Assembly (NCBI RefSeq): GCF_030269445.1
Contig: NZ_BSTJ01000003.1
Coordinates: forward strand, 496,001 to 560,000
Source of the DNA: Actinoallomurus iriomotensis
Lineage (GTDB): Bacteria; Actinomycetota; Actinomycetes; Streptosporangiales; Streptosporangiaceae
Direction of reading: 5' to 3'
Length of the DNA stretch: 64,000 nt
The translations under genes and the position numbers were made by a program. Position 1 is the stretch's first letter, and every line of letters begins with the position of its first letter. The notes below the pieces were generated by a model that was given only the letters and a program-made list of their open reading frames with translations, searched no databases and had not been told where the DNA came from. Positions 51,648 through 61,054 of the stretch are shown piece by piece.

Positions 51648-54600
51648 TCAGCCGCCGACGCCCGCCTCCGTGGGGGTCGCCATGACGTCCTCGCGCAGCA
51701 GCAGGCTCAGGTCCTGGATCGTCGGTGACTCGGTACGGCGCATGCGCTTGGCATGGCGGGTGACCGCCTCGTCGAGCACCTGGCGGGCGTACCGGCCGTT
51801 GCCGAAGGAGGGCCCGCGCTGTATTCCGGCGAAGTGCGCCCGCAGCGCCGCCACCGTCGCGGTGCTCAGCTCGTACCCGGCCGTCGCCGCGTGCTGGCTG
51901 ACGATCGTGACGAGTTCGTCGGTCGAGTAGTCGGCGAACCGCACCCGGTGCGAGAACCGCGACGACAGGCCGGGGTTGGCGCCGAGGAACGTCTCCATCT
52001 CCCCCTCGTAGCCCGCCGCGATGACGACCACCTCATCCCGGTGGTCCTCCATCAGCTTGACCAGCGTGTCGATCGCCTCCCGCCCGAAGTCGGGGCCGGA
52101 GCCGGCCCCGGACGCCAGGGTGTAGGCCTCGTCGATGAACAGCACGCCGCCGCGCGCCCGGTCGAAGGCGGCCTTCGTCCGCTGCGCGGTGTGGCCGATG
52201 TACTCGCCCACGAGGTCGGCGCGGCCCACCTCGATCACCTGGCCGCGTTGCAGCACGCCCATGGCCGCGAGGATCGAGCCGTACAGCCGGGCGACCGTCG
52301 TCTTGCCGGTGCCGGGCGGGCCCGCGAAGATCAGATGCCGGGAGAGCGGCGGCGCCGGCAGCCCCGCCGCGATCCGCTGCCGGGACGACGCGAGCAGGTC
52401 GACCATGTTGCCGACCTCCCGCTTGACGTCGGCGAGCCCGACCATCTGCTGCAGCTCGGCGAGCAGCGTGTCCACCCTGCCGACGTCGGACGCGCCGGCA
52501 CCGGCCCCGACTCCGCCCGAGGCCGGGGGCGCGAGGTCGGAGGGCAGCAGGCGGGTCATCTCGACGGGCGTGATGTCGGGTTCCTCGGCGAGCCGGTACG
52601 CCTGCCGGCCGACCATCTCCTCGAACACCTTCCGCGCGCTGCGGCCGTTGCCGAACGCGTCGTCGCGCGGCATGTTCTCGAAGAAGGTGACGAGCGCCGC
52701 GCGGGTCTCGTACTCCAGCCGGTAGTCGTGCGCCCGGCACTGTCCCTCGACGATGGTGACCAGGTCGGCGGGCGAGTAGTCGGCGAACTCGATGGTGCGG
52801 GAGAAGCGGGACGCGAGGCCGGGGTTGGTGGCCAGGAACTTCCGCATCTCGTGCGTGTAGCCGGCCACGATCACGACGATCTCGTCCCGGTGGTCCTCCA
52901 TCAGCTTGACCAGCGTGTCGATCGCCTCCCGCCCGAAGTCAGGGCCGCCGCTGGCGTTCGCGGACAGTGTGTAGGCCTCGTCGATGAACAGCACTCCGCC
53001 CAGCGCCTGCTCGAACTTCTCCGCGGTCTTCAGCGCGGTGCCGCCGACGACGCTGGCGACCAGGTCGGGCCGGCCCACCTCGACGAGCTGCCCGGTGGCG
53101 ATGACCCCGAGTTCGGCCAGGATCCGCCCGTACAGCCGGGCCACCGTGGTCTTGCCCGTGCCCGGGGAGCCGGTGAAGACCAGATGCCGCGACAGCGGAG
53201 GCGCCGGCAGGCCGACGGCGGCCCGGCGCGCGGCCATCTGGTGCAGCCGTACGAGCGTGGCGACCTCGCGCTTGACCTCGGCGAGGCCGACCAGGGCGTC
53301 GAGCTCGGTGAGGAGTTCGGCGAGCGCGCCGCGCGGAACCGCGGGCGCGGACGGCGCCGCGGCGCCGGACCGCCGGGCCGCGCGCGACGCCGCGGCGCCG
53401 TCGGCGTCGCGCGGCCGTGGACCGGCGGGCGCGGCCTCGTCGTCGTCCTCCCGGCCGCCGTCGTCGGTGTCGTCCGCGCCGTTGCCCCGGCTGGTGATCC
53501 GGGAGATCTCCAGTTGCTCCGACGGCGTGGTGACGCGCAGGCCGGCGCCGGTGTTCTCGCGCAGCAGGCAGTTGTGCAGGGTCAGGGGTTCGGTGGTGTG
53601 CACGAGGACGCCGTCGCCGCCGGACGTGAGGACCTCGCAGTCGGTCGCCTCGCCGGACGCGCCGGCCCGCCACTCGATCCCGGCGCGCCGGGATCCGCGC
53701 ACGCGGGAACGGGTGAGCCGCACGGACCCGTGGTCGTCCACCAGCACGCCCTCGGCCTGAGAGTCGGCGATGTCGCCCTCCTCCAGGTCGACCTCGCCGT
53801 CGCGGACGTGGACCGCGGCCGCCCCGGTGCGTACCAGCGCGCAGCCGCGCAGCTCCGGCCGGCCGCCGTCGAGGACGCGGACGCCCGCGCCGGCGGGCTC
53901 GGTGACGCTCAGGTCCTCGAACAGGCCGCGTCCCTGGTCGAGGACCAGGGCGCCGTCCCCGCCGGGCGCGGTCACGGTCGCGCGGCGCAGGCGGGGATGC
54001 GCGGCGGTCCGTACCTCGATGCCGTGCCCCTCCGTACGGTCGACGCGCAGCTCGTCGAAGGTGGGCGTGGCCGACTCCCCGACCGAGACGCCGGTGCCCG
54101 CGCCCCCGTCGACGTGCAACGCCTCGAACGAACTCGTCACCGCGCCGGACACCAGGACGGCGGTGTCGGCCGAGCCGGCCACGACGCATTCGGTGAACGT
54201 CCCGGCCGACGTGTCGAGCACGTGCACGCCGTAGCCGTCCGCGTCGCGCACCTCCACCCGCCGCAGGTCCGGTGCCGCCCCTTCGACGAGCGCGATGCCC
54301 TGCGCGCCGGCGCGCGTGACCGCGCAGTCCTCCAGCAGCGGTGTGGAGCCGGACGCGACGAGCACGCCGACGCCCGCGGACTCCTCGATCACGGTCCGGT
54401 ACAGCCGCGTCGCGCTCTCGCCCTCGATGGCGATGGCCGGGTTGCCGGCCCGGACGATCCGGCAGTCGCGTACGGCGCCGCGCGCCCGCTCGGCCGCGAG
54501 CAGGCCGCTGCCCTCCACGTCCGTGATCACGCAGTCGGCGAGCTGGGGGTTGGCGGAGGTGCGGATCACCACGGCCGAGGCCTTGACGTTCCGCAGCGTG

Positions 54601-55073
54601 CACTCGGTCAGGCTGCCCTCGGCGCCCTCGACGAAGATCACCCCGGCGCCGGCCGGGTTGGTGAACTCACATCCCCGCGCGGTGACCTCGGCCGCGCCGT
54701 GGGCGTACAGCGCGGCGGCCGAGTCGGCCTCCACCGTGCACTCGTCCATGCGGAGCCGGCCGGTCGGCACGTCGATGGCGGAGGTCTGCTCGCCGCTGTG
54801 CCGGATCACGATGCCCGAGAGCGTGGCGGACTCCCCCGCGATCCGGACGGCCGGCGTGTCACGGGACTCGATCCGCACCCCACCGGGCGCGCCCGCCGCC
54901 GACAGGGTGACCTCCCGGTGGAGCACCACCGACTCGACGTACGTGCCGGGCTGCACCGAGATCACGTCGCCGTGCCCGGCGGCGGCCACGGCGTCGCCGA
55001 TCGTACGGTAGGAGTCCGGTGCGGTCGCCGAGACGTTGAGGATCGACCGGGCCGGGGTCAGCCTGCCTGCCAT
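51648..55073 (-). CDS. Beta-helix plus double AAA+ (EccA/CbxX-like) protein
   Basis: 1141 residues, ATG at 55073 with AAGGAGGA upstream. Residues 1-about 500 are a right-handed parallel beta-helix: repeated short strands with G-V-x-V and C-x-V turns (NosD/pectate-lyase-like, beginning DAVAAAGHGDVISVQPGTYVE). A charged linker follows, then two CbxX/CfqX-type AAA+ modules. AAA1: GSPGTGKTT (K641) and FIDEAYTL; AAA2: GPPGTGKTT (K924) and FIDEAYTL, with YIGHTAQRT pore-loop wording. Mycobacterial EccA has one AAA module after a TPR domain; here the beta-helix takes that place. The likely role is an ESX cytosolic chaperone ATPase. It overlaps the next gene by 16 bp. Confidence 0.85.
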   Translation of the reverse strand: MAGRLTPARSILNVSATAPDSYRTIGDAVAAAGHGDVISVQPGTYVESVVLHREVTLSAAGAPGGVRIESRDTPAVRIAGESATLSGIVIRHSGEQTSAIDVPTGRLRMDECTVEADSAAALYAHGAAEVTARGCEFTNPAGAGVIFVEGAEGSLTECTLRNVKASAVVIRTSANPQLADCVITDVEGSGLLAAERARGAVRDCRIVRAGNPAIAIEGESATRLYRTVIEESAGVGVLVASGSTPLLEDCAVTRAGAQGIALVEGAAPDLRRVEVRDADGYGVHVLDTSAGTFTECVVAGSADTAVLVSGAVTSSFEALHVDGGAGTGVSVGESATPTFDELRVDRTEGHGIEVRTAAHPRLRRATVTAPGGDGALVLDQGRGLFEDLSVTEPAGAGVRVLDGGRPELRGCALVRTGAAAVHVRDGEVDLEEGDIADSQAEGVLVDDHGSVRLTRSRVRGSRRAGIEWRAGASGEATDCEVLTSGGDGVLVHTTEPLTLHNCLLRENTGAGLRVTTPSEQLEISRITSRGNGADDTDDGGREDDDEAAPAGPRPRDADGAAASRAARRSGAAAPSAPAVPRGALAELLTELDALVGLAEVKREVATLVRLHQMAARRAAVGLPAPPLSRHLVFTGSPGTGKTTVARLYGRILAELGVIATGQLVEVGRPDLVASVVGGTALKTAEKFEQALGGVLFIDEAYTLSANASGGPDFGREAIDTLVKLMEDHRDEIVVIVAGYTHEMRKFLATNPGLASRFSRTIEFADYSPADLVTIVEGQCRAHDYRLEYETRAALVTFFENMPRDDAFGNGRSARKVFEEMVGRQAYRLAEEPDITPVEMTRLLPSDLAPPASGGVGAGAGASDVGRVDTLLAELQQMVGLADVKREVGNMVDLLASSRQRIAAGLPAPPLSRHLIFAGPPGTGKTTVARLYGSILAAMGVLQRGQVIEVGRADLVGEYIGHTAQRTKAAFDRARGGVLFIDEAYTLASGAGSGPDFGREAIDTLVKLMEDHRDEVVVIAAGYEGEMETFLGANPGLSSRFSHRVRFADYSTDELVTIVSQHAATAGYELSTATVAALRAHFAGIQRGPSFGNGRYARQVLDEAVTRHAKRMRRTESPTIQDLSLLLREDVMATPTEAGVGG

Positions 55074-56065
55074 ACCGGTCCTCCTTCGGCCGGGGCGAAC
55101 AGCGTCGCGAGCGCTCGGTGCCGGGTGAGCCTGCCGAGCCCGCCCGGCGGTGACGTCCTGGTCAGGATGTGCGCGAGCAGGTCCGGCTCGGGCGCCAGAC
55201 CGTGACGCTTGAGGTAGTAGGCCACGGCGTCGGACCAGACCCATTCACCGTCGGAGCGGAACCCGACCGGCACGGCCGCCACGCGGCTCACGTCCAGCAC
55301 GTCGTTCATGGCGCCCGGGGTGTTGACGACGAGCTCCGCGGAACGCAGGTACGCCAGCACCCGCTCGCCGTCCGGCCCCTCCAGCCGGGCATGGCCGGCG
55401 GCGAAGAACGGCCCGTCGCCGGGGTCCGCCCCGTCGAACGCCCGCGCGAGGCGGATCGGCACGACCGGGGCCGGCCACACGAGTGAGGCGCCGTCGAGCG
55501 CGGCCTCGTGGTACGGCCCGAGCGGCGTGCCCTCGGTGAACACCTCGACTCGGGGCACGTCGTCGCTCGCCCGGGTCAGCGCGTACTGCGTCTCGGCGGT
55601 GAGCTCGACCACGTCCGCGCCGGGCTCCGCCTCGCCCAGGTACACGCGTTCCGGTGGCCCCGCGCTCGCGTGGCGGAACACCCGCCAGAGCGCGACCAGC
55701 CCGCCGACCCGCGTGACGGCCTCGACCACGACCTCGTCCATGGCGTCCGCCGGGACGTCGCGGCCGGGCACGGGCGGCACGCCGTGCCGGTCACCGAACC
55801 GGTACGGCAGGGTGGGCGGAGCGCCGACGCCGGGTGTCGCCTCGCCGGTCAGCGCCCGCACCAGCTCGGCCTCCGTCTCGGTCAGGGTGAGGCCGGCGAC
55901 CTGTACGGCGAGGAGAGAGGCGAGCTCGGCCATCTCTCCGTCCGCCAGGCAGAGTCGCATCTCGGCGAGCGCCTCATCGGGGACCCGCCCGGCGAGTCCC
56001 AGCAGCAGGACATGCGTGTCCGTGTGGGCGTACCCGGCTCCGGCTCGGTGGTCCGTCGCGGTCAC
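55058..56065 (-). CDS. ESX-locus protein of unknown function
   Basis: 335 residues; the start at 56065 overlaps the stop of the ART-like accessory gene by 4 bp and its end overlaps the EccA-like gene, so the three form one leftward operon. The first 90 residues are helical; residues 95-335 are alpha/beta with a possible ligand-binding core (EVVVEAVTRVGGLVALWRVF, VYLGEAEPGADVVELT). There is no signal peptide, membrane segment or known catalytic motif. Its context suggests an assembly or chaperone role, but I do not recognise the family. Confidence 0.6.
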   Translation of the reverse strand: MTATDHRAGAGYAHTDTHVLLLGLAGRVPDEALAEMRLCLADGEMAELASLLAVQVAGLTLTETEAELVRALTGEATPGVGAPPTLPYRFGDRHGVPPVPGRDVPADAMDEVVVEAVTRVGGLVALWRVFRHASAGPPERVYLGEAEPGADVVELTAETQYALTRASDDVPRVEVFTEGTPLGPYHEAALDGASLVWPAPVVPIRLARAFDGADPGDGPFFAAGHARLEGPDGERVLAYLRSAELVVNTPGAMNDVLDVSRVAAVPVGFRSDGEWVWSDAVAYYLKRHGLAPEPDLLAHILTRTSPPGGLGRLTRHRALATLFAPAEGGPVWQAG

Positions 56066-58806
56066 GGTCTGCTCCTCAGCTCGTCGAAGGCCGGATCACC
56101 CGGCAAGGCCGCGAACCGGTCATCGGATTCGCCGTTCTCGGCGGACGGCGTCGCGGGCCGGCTCTCCGCCGCCTCGACCAGCCGGGCTCGTACGCGGTCG
56201 GCCCACTCGGTGTGCGTGCGTCCCGCCTTGGCGGGCGGTACCTCGGTGAGCAGGACCCGGCGTACGGCGGCGGCGGACGGAGGGTCGACGGCGAGGACGC
56301 GGAACACGGTGCCGGGCAGGAAGGCCACCTCGCGAATACGCCGGTTCTCGGCGAACCCGGTCAGCCGCCGGGCCGTGGCCGACCAGATCAGGATCTCCAG
56401 CCCACCCGGAACCTGGGCGCCGAGGTCGTCCAGCGCGATGAGCGGTGCGGCCTCGACCAGGTCCTCACCCTCGCGGTACAAGTCCGCGGCGCCGGGGTCG
56501 GGCGGGCCACCGCGGACGACGACGCCCTGGAACGACGGCAGCCTCCGGAGGCCACCGGCCACACACGCGGCGAACGCGCGGTCGGCGTCATCCTCGCCGA
56601 GCCGGAACGATTCGACGGTCGCCGCCTGGTCACGACCCGCGAACACTCGCACGGCCGCCAGGTCCGTCATCAGCACCTCGTCCGGCGGACCGGCGCTGCG
56701 CAGCCCGGGATGCTCGGCGAGCAACCGGGCCACCGAACGCGCGGCCGCGTCGTACCGCCAGCCGAGCGAGGCACGGAACGCCTGCCGCTCCTGCGGCGTA
56801 CTGACACGCTTCGCCAGCCAGAGCCGGTCGTAGTCACGCCTCTGCGGGATCCGCGGAGCGGTCGGCGCGTCGTCGGCCGGTACGGGTGCCGGAGCCTGCG
56901 GCGGGACGGCGGACGACAGGGGCCCGGTGGGCGAAGCGCCCTCCCCCGCGAGTGGCGCGGAGGTCCGCTCACCCGACACCGGGCGTACGTCCGCACGGAT
57001 CGTCCACGGCTCGTGCCCACGAGCCGTGGCACCCGTCGCTTCGGGCATGTCCGCACGGCTTCCGCCGGGATCGGCGGCGAACGCGGTGTCGTGCACGGGG
57101 GTGGGTGGAGGGGCGTCGGTGACCGCACGCTCGTCCCCCCGGACCGGCCGGTCCGCCGGGTCTGCGGTATTGGAGCCGTCATCGGACGCGACGGGTCGTG
57201 GGGCGGGTTCCGGTAGCACGGCCTCGGCCGGAATCGCCGCCTGCTCCGGTGGAGCGACGACACGAGCGCTTGGCCGCGTCTGCGGCAGCACCGTCGAGGC
57301 AGTGGTACGGAAGACCGACGGCCCGGCTCCCACCTCCTGGCCCGCCGTGTACCGGTCTGCCGTGTACTGGTCCGCCGCCCCGCTGTCCGTCGCTTCGCGG
57401 CCCGCTGTGTCGTGACCCGTCGTGTCCTGGTCCGCCGCCCCGCCGCCCACCGCTTCGCGGCCCGCCACCCCGTGACCCGCCTCACGGCCCACCACCCCGT
57501 AGCCCACCGCCTCATGGCTGGCCGCCCCGTGGTTCGCGACCTCGCGGTTCGACGGGTCGAGCGTCGGTGCATGCGTGGCGGGTGTCGTGGGGTGGCCCTT
57601 TTCACCGCCTCCGGCGTTCGTCCGCGCGGGGCGAGGCTCGGCGGGGCGGGGGTTCGTCGGCGTGGCCGGGCGGAGGCGGCCCTGTGCGTCGACCGTGACG
57701 GACGCCGTGCCGCCGAGCGAGCCGGGTTGCGTGGACCGTGGTCCCGTTGTCAGGGCGGGGTCGGGTGCCGGGGCCGGCGGCGTGGGCGACTCCAGCAACG
57801 TGTCGAAGACGACCGGGTCGCCGTAGAGGTCCTCGTCGTCCTCCCGGGCACGTGGGGTCGCTCGGGAGGGCAGGTAGGCGTCCTCCGGGGTCTCGGTGAG
57901 CCGGTCCGGGGTGGCCCTCTCGTTGAAGACGGCGAACTTCCGGGTTCCGTCCGCCGCGTAGTGCGGCAGTGCGTGGTAGGCGCGGACCAGGCCGTTGAGG
58001 CGGTTCGCCAGGCTCTGCGCGAGGGCCGCGCACGCTTCCGGGTGCTGACCGTACGGCACCAGTACGGCGATGTCGCGCACCGCCGGGGGCAGACACTCGA
58101 GGAACGCGGCGAGTTCGGCCACCGCCGGTGGCTGCTCTCCCGGGGCGCCCACCAGCACGATCGGCCGAGCGGGTTCGACCGGTACGCCGAAACCCAGGTC
58201 GACCAGGGGCATCGGCGGGGTTCCCGCCTTGCGGACCCAGACCCCGGCCGGGATCGCGGTGACCGTCACCGAGGACGCGCGCCCGCGCAGCCGGGAGAGC
58301 GGCCGGGGCTTCGGGGACCTGAGCTCGCGCGGCAGCGCGGACTGCCAGGCCGGTGCCGGGTACCGGGGCCCGGTCCACTCGGGATGGACGGCCCGCCCGA
58401 AGCCGAGCCAGCCCGCGCCGGGTCCGGCGGAGAACAGCTCCCCGCCCCGGAGTGCGATCAGCTCTCCGTCGGGCGCGACGACGCCCATGCCGAGGCGGTC
58501 GGCCAGGCGGGCGGCCAGGGGCGGCTCCCCGGACGAACCCGGCCGGCCGGTACGCGCGGCGACCAGCCGCATCTCCCACCGTCGCGGCGGCTCGGCGTAC
58601 AGCAGGTCGCGCAGCCGGGCCACGAGCCGGTCGTCGAGGGCCTGCAGCGCACCGGCCGCGGAGGCGTCGACCACGACGGTGGTCCGCTCGGCCTCGGCGG
58701 GCAGCGCGGCCGCGTACCCGACGGCCGCGGCGTCGGTCTCCGCCGAACGGACCACGAGCGCCGACTCGGCCCGTTCGACCACTATCGCGTCTTCACCGGT
58801 CCGCAC
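56062..58806 (-). CDS. ESX-locus accessory protein with alpha/beta domain and ART-like domain (B)
   Basis: 914 residues from a GTG at 58806 (GAAGGAGG upstream). It is a paralogue of the 11035-13428 protein: an N-terminal alpha/beta domain (LVAARTGRPGSS, LAARLADRLGMGVVAPDGE, GGELFSAG), a second alpha/beta part (IVLVGAPGEQPPAVAEL), a disordered Pro/Ala/Thr/His-rich middle (about 370-660) and a C-terminal ADP-ribosyltransferase-like domain. The NAD-binding Arg (R765 in GVVVRGG) and a Glu at the ExE place (E826 in REVAFLPGTVFRVL) are retained; the STS strand reads WSATARR and the first ExE Glu is Arg. It is better conserved than copy A but still atypical. It is the first gene of the leftward operon with the unknown 335-aa and EccA-like genes. 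Confidence 0.7.
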   Translation of the reverse strand: MRTGEDAIVVERAESALVVRSAETDAAAVGYAAALPAEAERTTVVVDASAAGALQALDDRLVARLRDLLYAEPPRRWEMRLVAARTGRPGSSGEPPLAARLADRLGMGVVAPDGELIALRGGELFSAGPGAGWLGFGRAVHPEWTGPRYPAPAWQSALPRELRSPKPRPLSRLRGRASSVTVTAIPAGVWVRKAGTPPMPLVDLGFGVPVEPARPIVLVGAPGEQPPAVAELAAFLECLPPAVRDIAVLVPYGQHPEACAALAQSLANRLNGLVRAYHALPHYAADGTRKFAVFNERATPDRLTETPEDAYLPSRATPRAREDDEDLYGDPVVFDTLLESPTPPAPAPDPALTTGPRSTQPGSLGGTASVTVDAQGRLRPATPTNPRPAEPRPARTNAGGGEKGHPTTPATHAPTLDPSNREVANHGAASHEAVGYGVVGREAGHGVAGREAVGGGAADQDTTGHDTAGREATDSGAADQYTADRYTAGQEVGAGPSVFRTTASTVLPQTRPSARVVAPPEQAAIPAEAVLPEPAPRPVASDDGSNTADPADRPVRGDERAVTDAPPPTPVHDTAFAADPGGSRADMPEATGATARGHEPWTIRADVRPVSGERTSAPLAGEGASPTGPLSSAVPPQAPAPVPADDAPTAPRIPQRRDYDRLWLAKRVSTPQERQAFRASLGWRYDAAARSVARLLAEHPGLRSAGPPDEVLMTDLAAVRVFAGRDQAATVESFRLGEDDADRAFAACVAGGLRRLPSFQGVVVRGGPPDPGAADLYREGEDLVEAAPLIALDDLGAQVPGGLEILIWSATARRLTGFAENRRIREVAFLPGTVFRVLAVDPPSAAAVRRVLLTEVPPAKAGRTHTEWADRVRARLVEAAESRPATPSAENGESDDRFAALPGDPAFDELRSRP

Positions 58807-58962
58807 TCGCGCCTCCTTCACCGCCGCGTCCTCACTCACTGCACGTGCGGCGGGGCTCCGTGAGTTCACCGATCTCCCCCAGAACGGGTACGCGCTACTC
58901 TCCGAAGAGCCGCCGTCACAGGCCCCCGGCCGGTGGCGCGGCCCTCCCCGCGGTGAAGGAGA
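58807..58962. promoter_or_regulatory. Divergent gap between accessory protein B and the second EccC-like gene
   Basis: 156 bp that must carry both promoters. It is not strikingly AT-rich and has no clear palindrome. The ribosome sites GAAGGAGG (for the leftward gene) and GAAGGAG (for the rightward gene) are visible at its edges. Confidence 0.4.
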
Positions 58963-61044
58963 ATGTCGTTGGCTTGGGATCGGCGCCGTGGCCTGCCCGG
59001 AGGCGACGCGACACCGTTGGCGCCGCAGGACGTGCCGCCCGGTGACGGACGGTGGTCGCGGGTCCTGTTCCTCGGCGACGACGAGGCGCGCCGGACGCTG
59101 GCGCACACGGTGCTCGCGCGGCTGGCCGCGTCCTGCCCCGGCGGCCGCCTTGTCGTCGTACTGTGCGTGGCACCCGCACGACGGGCCGACTGGGCATGGA
59201 CGCGCTGGCTGCCGCGCACCCTCACTCCCCCGAACATTCCGGCCGAGGTCCTCGCGGCCCGTCCCCCGTTCGTTCCGGGCGTCCGGGCCGACTCTGACGA
59301 ACCGCTCGTCGTGGTCGTCCTCGACGGCGCCGACCCACCGGATGGCGAGTACGGCCCCGCGGGCCGGCGCGACACGGTCGTGTTCGACCTGAACGGCCGT
59401 CGGCACCGGCCCGGCCGTACGACGCTGCGCCTCGACGCGACGGCCCAGGGCGTACGGGCGACGTGGACGGACGATGATCGTACGGAGCGGTCCGTGCCGC
59501 TTCCCGACGCCGCGGCGGCCGCCCGGCTGCTGGCGGCCGGCACGGGCCCCGCCGAGCCCGGCACGGTGGGGTACCGCCTCGCGCGCGCCCTGGACGACCC
59601 GGACACCGGGCATCCGTGGCTGTGGCCCCAGCCGCCGGAGATCGCGCCGCCCATCGACCACCTGCTCCCACCGCTGGTGCCCACGCCCGGCCGTGGGCTG
59701 AGCACGGCGACGCCGCCGGACGACGAGCCGCTGACGGTGCCGGTGGGCGTCGTCGACCGACCGTTCGAGCGGCTCGGCGACGCCCTGCGGGTGGACGCGT
59801 CCGGGCACGTCCTCGTCCTCGGCGGCGCGGGCAGTGGGAAGAGCACACTGGTCACCACGCTGGTCACCGCCCTGGCCCTGACCCGCACTCCGGACGAGGC
59901 CCGGTTCTACTGCCTCGATCCCGGCGACGCCCTCGGTGCGCTGTCCGGCCTGCCGCACGTCGGCGCCGTGGCCGGACCCGGCGCCCCGGACACGGCCGAC
60001 GCGGTCGTCGCGAAGGTCACCGGGCTGCTCGACGAACGCGTGCCGGGCGGGCCGTACGGCGACGTCTTCCTCGTCGTCGACGGCGCCGAGCACCGCGCGG
60101 CCTTCGATCGGATCGCCGCCGACGGTCCCGGCCGCGGCGTCCACCTGATCGTCGCCGCCGAGGACCGGCCTGACCTCACCGGTACATGGCGCGAGCTGTG
60201 TCTCGCCGGACCGCCCGGTCGCGGCCGCGTCGACGGGGCGCCCTTCCTGACCGCGGTGCCCCGCGTCGACGGTGTGGAGGGCGCCGAGGGCCTGGCCGAT
60301 GCGGTGTCCGCGCTGGTCGAGGAGGTCGCCGAGCACTGGGGCACGCGGCCCGGCGCGCCGGGCGTGTGTCCCCTTCCGGCGATCGTGCCCGCCGCCGAGT
60401 TGCCCGGGCCGGAACGTCCCTTGGAGGTGGTGCTCGGCCTCGCGGACGGCGGCGCGCCGATCACGCACGACTTCACGACCGCGCCCCACCTCGTCGTCAT
60501 CGGCGAACCGGGCAGCGGCCGGACGAACCTGCTCCGTCTCGTCGGCGAGTCGATCACCGCGGGGCACAGTCCCGGCGAGGCACGGATCCTCGCCGTGGAC
60601 TACCGCGGCGGCCTGCTCCACGCGCTGCCCGAGGACTTCGTGCTGGGCCACGCGTTCTCGCCGGGTGTCCTGGGCGAGCTGATCGAGGGCACCGCGCGGG
60701 CGATCGGCGAACGCGCACCGGCGCCCGGTGCGGAGCCGCGCGCGTGGCACGGCCCCCGGCTGTTCATCCTCATCGACGACTACGAGCAGGTACGCGACCC
60801 GGCGGACGTCCTGTTCGCGCCGCTGCTGGACCACCTCGCGCTGGGGTACGAGGTCGGCGCGCACCTGGTCGTCGCCCGGTCCGGTGACGGAGCGGACGCG
60901 CCCGACCCGCTGCTGCGCGCCCTGGACGACGCCGGCGCGGGCACGCTGTCGCTGTCACGCTCGTCTCGTGAGCTGCCGCCGGGCCGTGGCCACTACCGCG
61001 TGCACGGCGAGACGACCCTCATCCAGACCGCGCTGGCCGACTGA
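58963..61044 (+). CDS. EccC-like ATPase lacking membrane segments and ATPase domain 1
   Basis: 693 residues. The N-terminal 200 residues match the pre-ATPase part of EccC (compare CVAPARRADWAWTRWLPR with EccC CAAPEHADEWEWAKWLPH) but without the membrane hairpin, and D1 is absent. D2 follows (GGAGSGKST, K293, VVDG) and then D3 (GEPGSGRTN, where Arg520 replaces the Walker lysine; LIDDY). The end matches EccC D3. So the only domain family-proven to drive secretion is missing, leaving the substrate-recognition pair. It may adapt a special substrate to the main EccC or be a regulatory dead-end. ATG with GAAGGAG 2-3 nt upstream. Confidence 0.85.
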   Translation: MSLAWDRRRGLPGGDATPLAPQDVPPGDGRWSRVLFLGDDEARRTLAHTVLARLAASCPGGRLVVVLCVAPARRADWAWTRWLPRTLTPPNIPAEVLAARPPFVPGVRADSDEPLVVVVLDGADPPDGEYGPAGRRDTVVFDLNGRRHRPGRTTLRLDATAQGVRATWTDDDRTERSVPLPDAAAAARLLAAGTGPAEPGTVGYRLARALDDPDTGHPWLWPQPPEIAPPIDHLLPPLVPTPGRGLSTATPPDDEPLTVPVGVVDRPFERLGDALRVDASGHVLVLGGAGSGKSTLVTTLVTALALTRTPDEARFYCLDPGDALGALSGLPHVGAVAGPGAPDTADAVVAKVTGLLDERVPGGPYGDVFLVVDGAEHRAAFDRIAADGPGRGVHLIVAAEDRPDLTGTWRELCLAGPPGRGRVDGAPFLTAVPRVDGVEGAEGLADAVSALVEEVAEHWGTRPGAPGVCPLPAIVPAAELPGPERPLEVVLGLADGGAPITHDFTTAPHLVVIGEPGSGRTNLLRLVGESITAGHSPGEARILAVDYRGGLLHALPEDFVLGHAFSPGVLGELIEGTARAIGERAPAPGAEPRAWHGPRLFILIDDYEQVRDPADVLFAPLLDHLALGYEVGAHLVVARSGDGADAPDPLLRALDDAGAGTLSLSRSSRELPPGRGHYRVHGETTLIQTALAD

Positions 61045-61054
61045 ACACCGTTCC

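Noticed and set aside
58807-60864. N-terminal extension that would lengthen accessory protein B to 1600 aa
   Set aside because: The extra part lies antisense to the EccC-like gene, while a GTG with a strong ribosome site at 58806 starts exactly where similarity to copy A begins.
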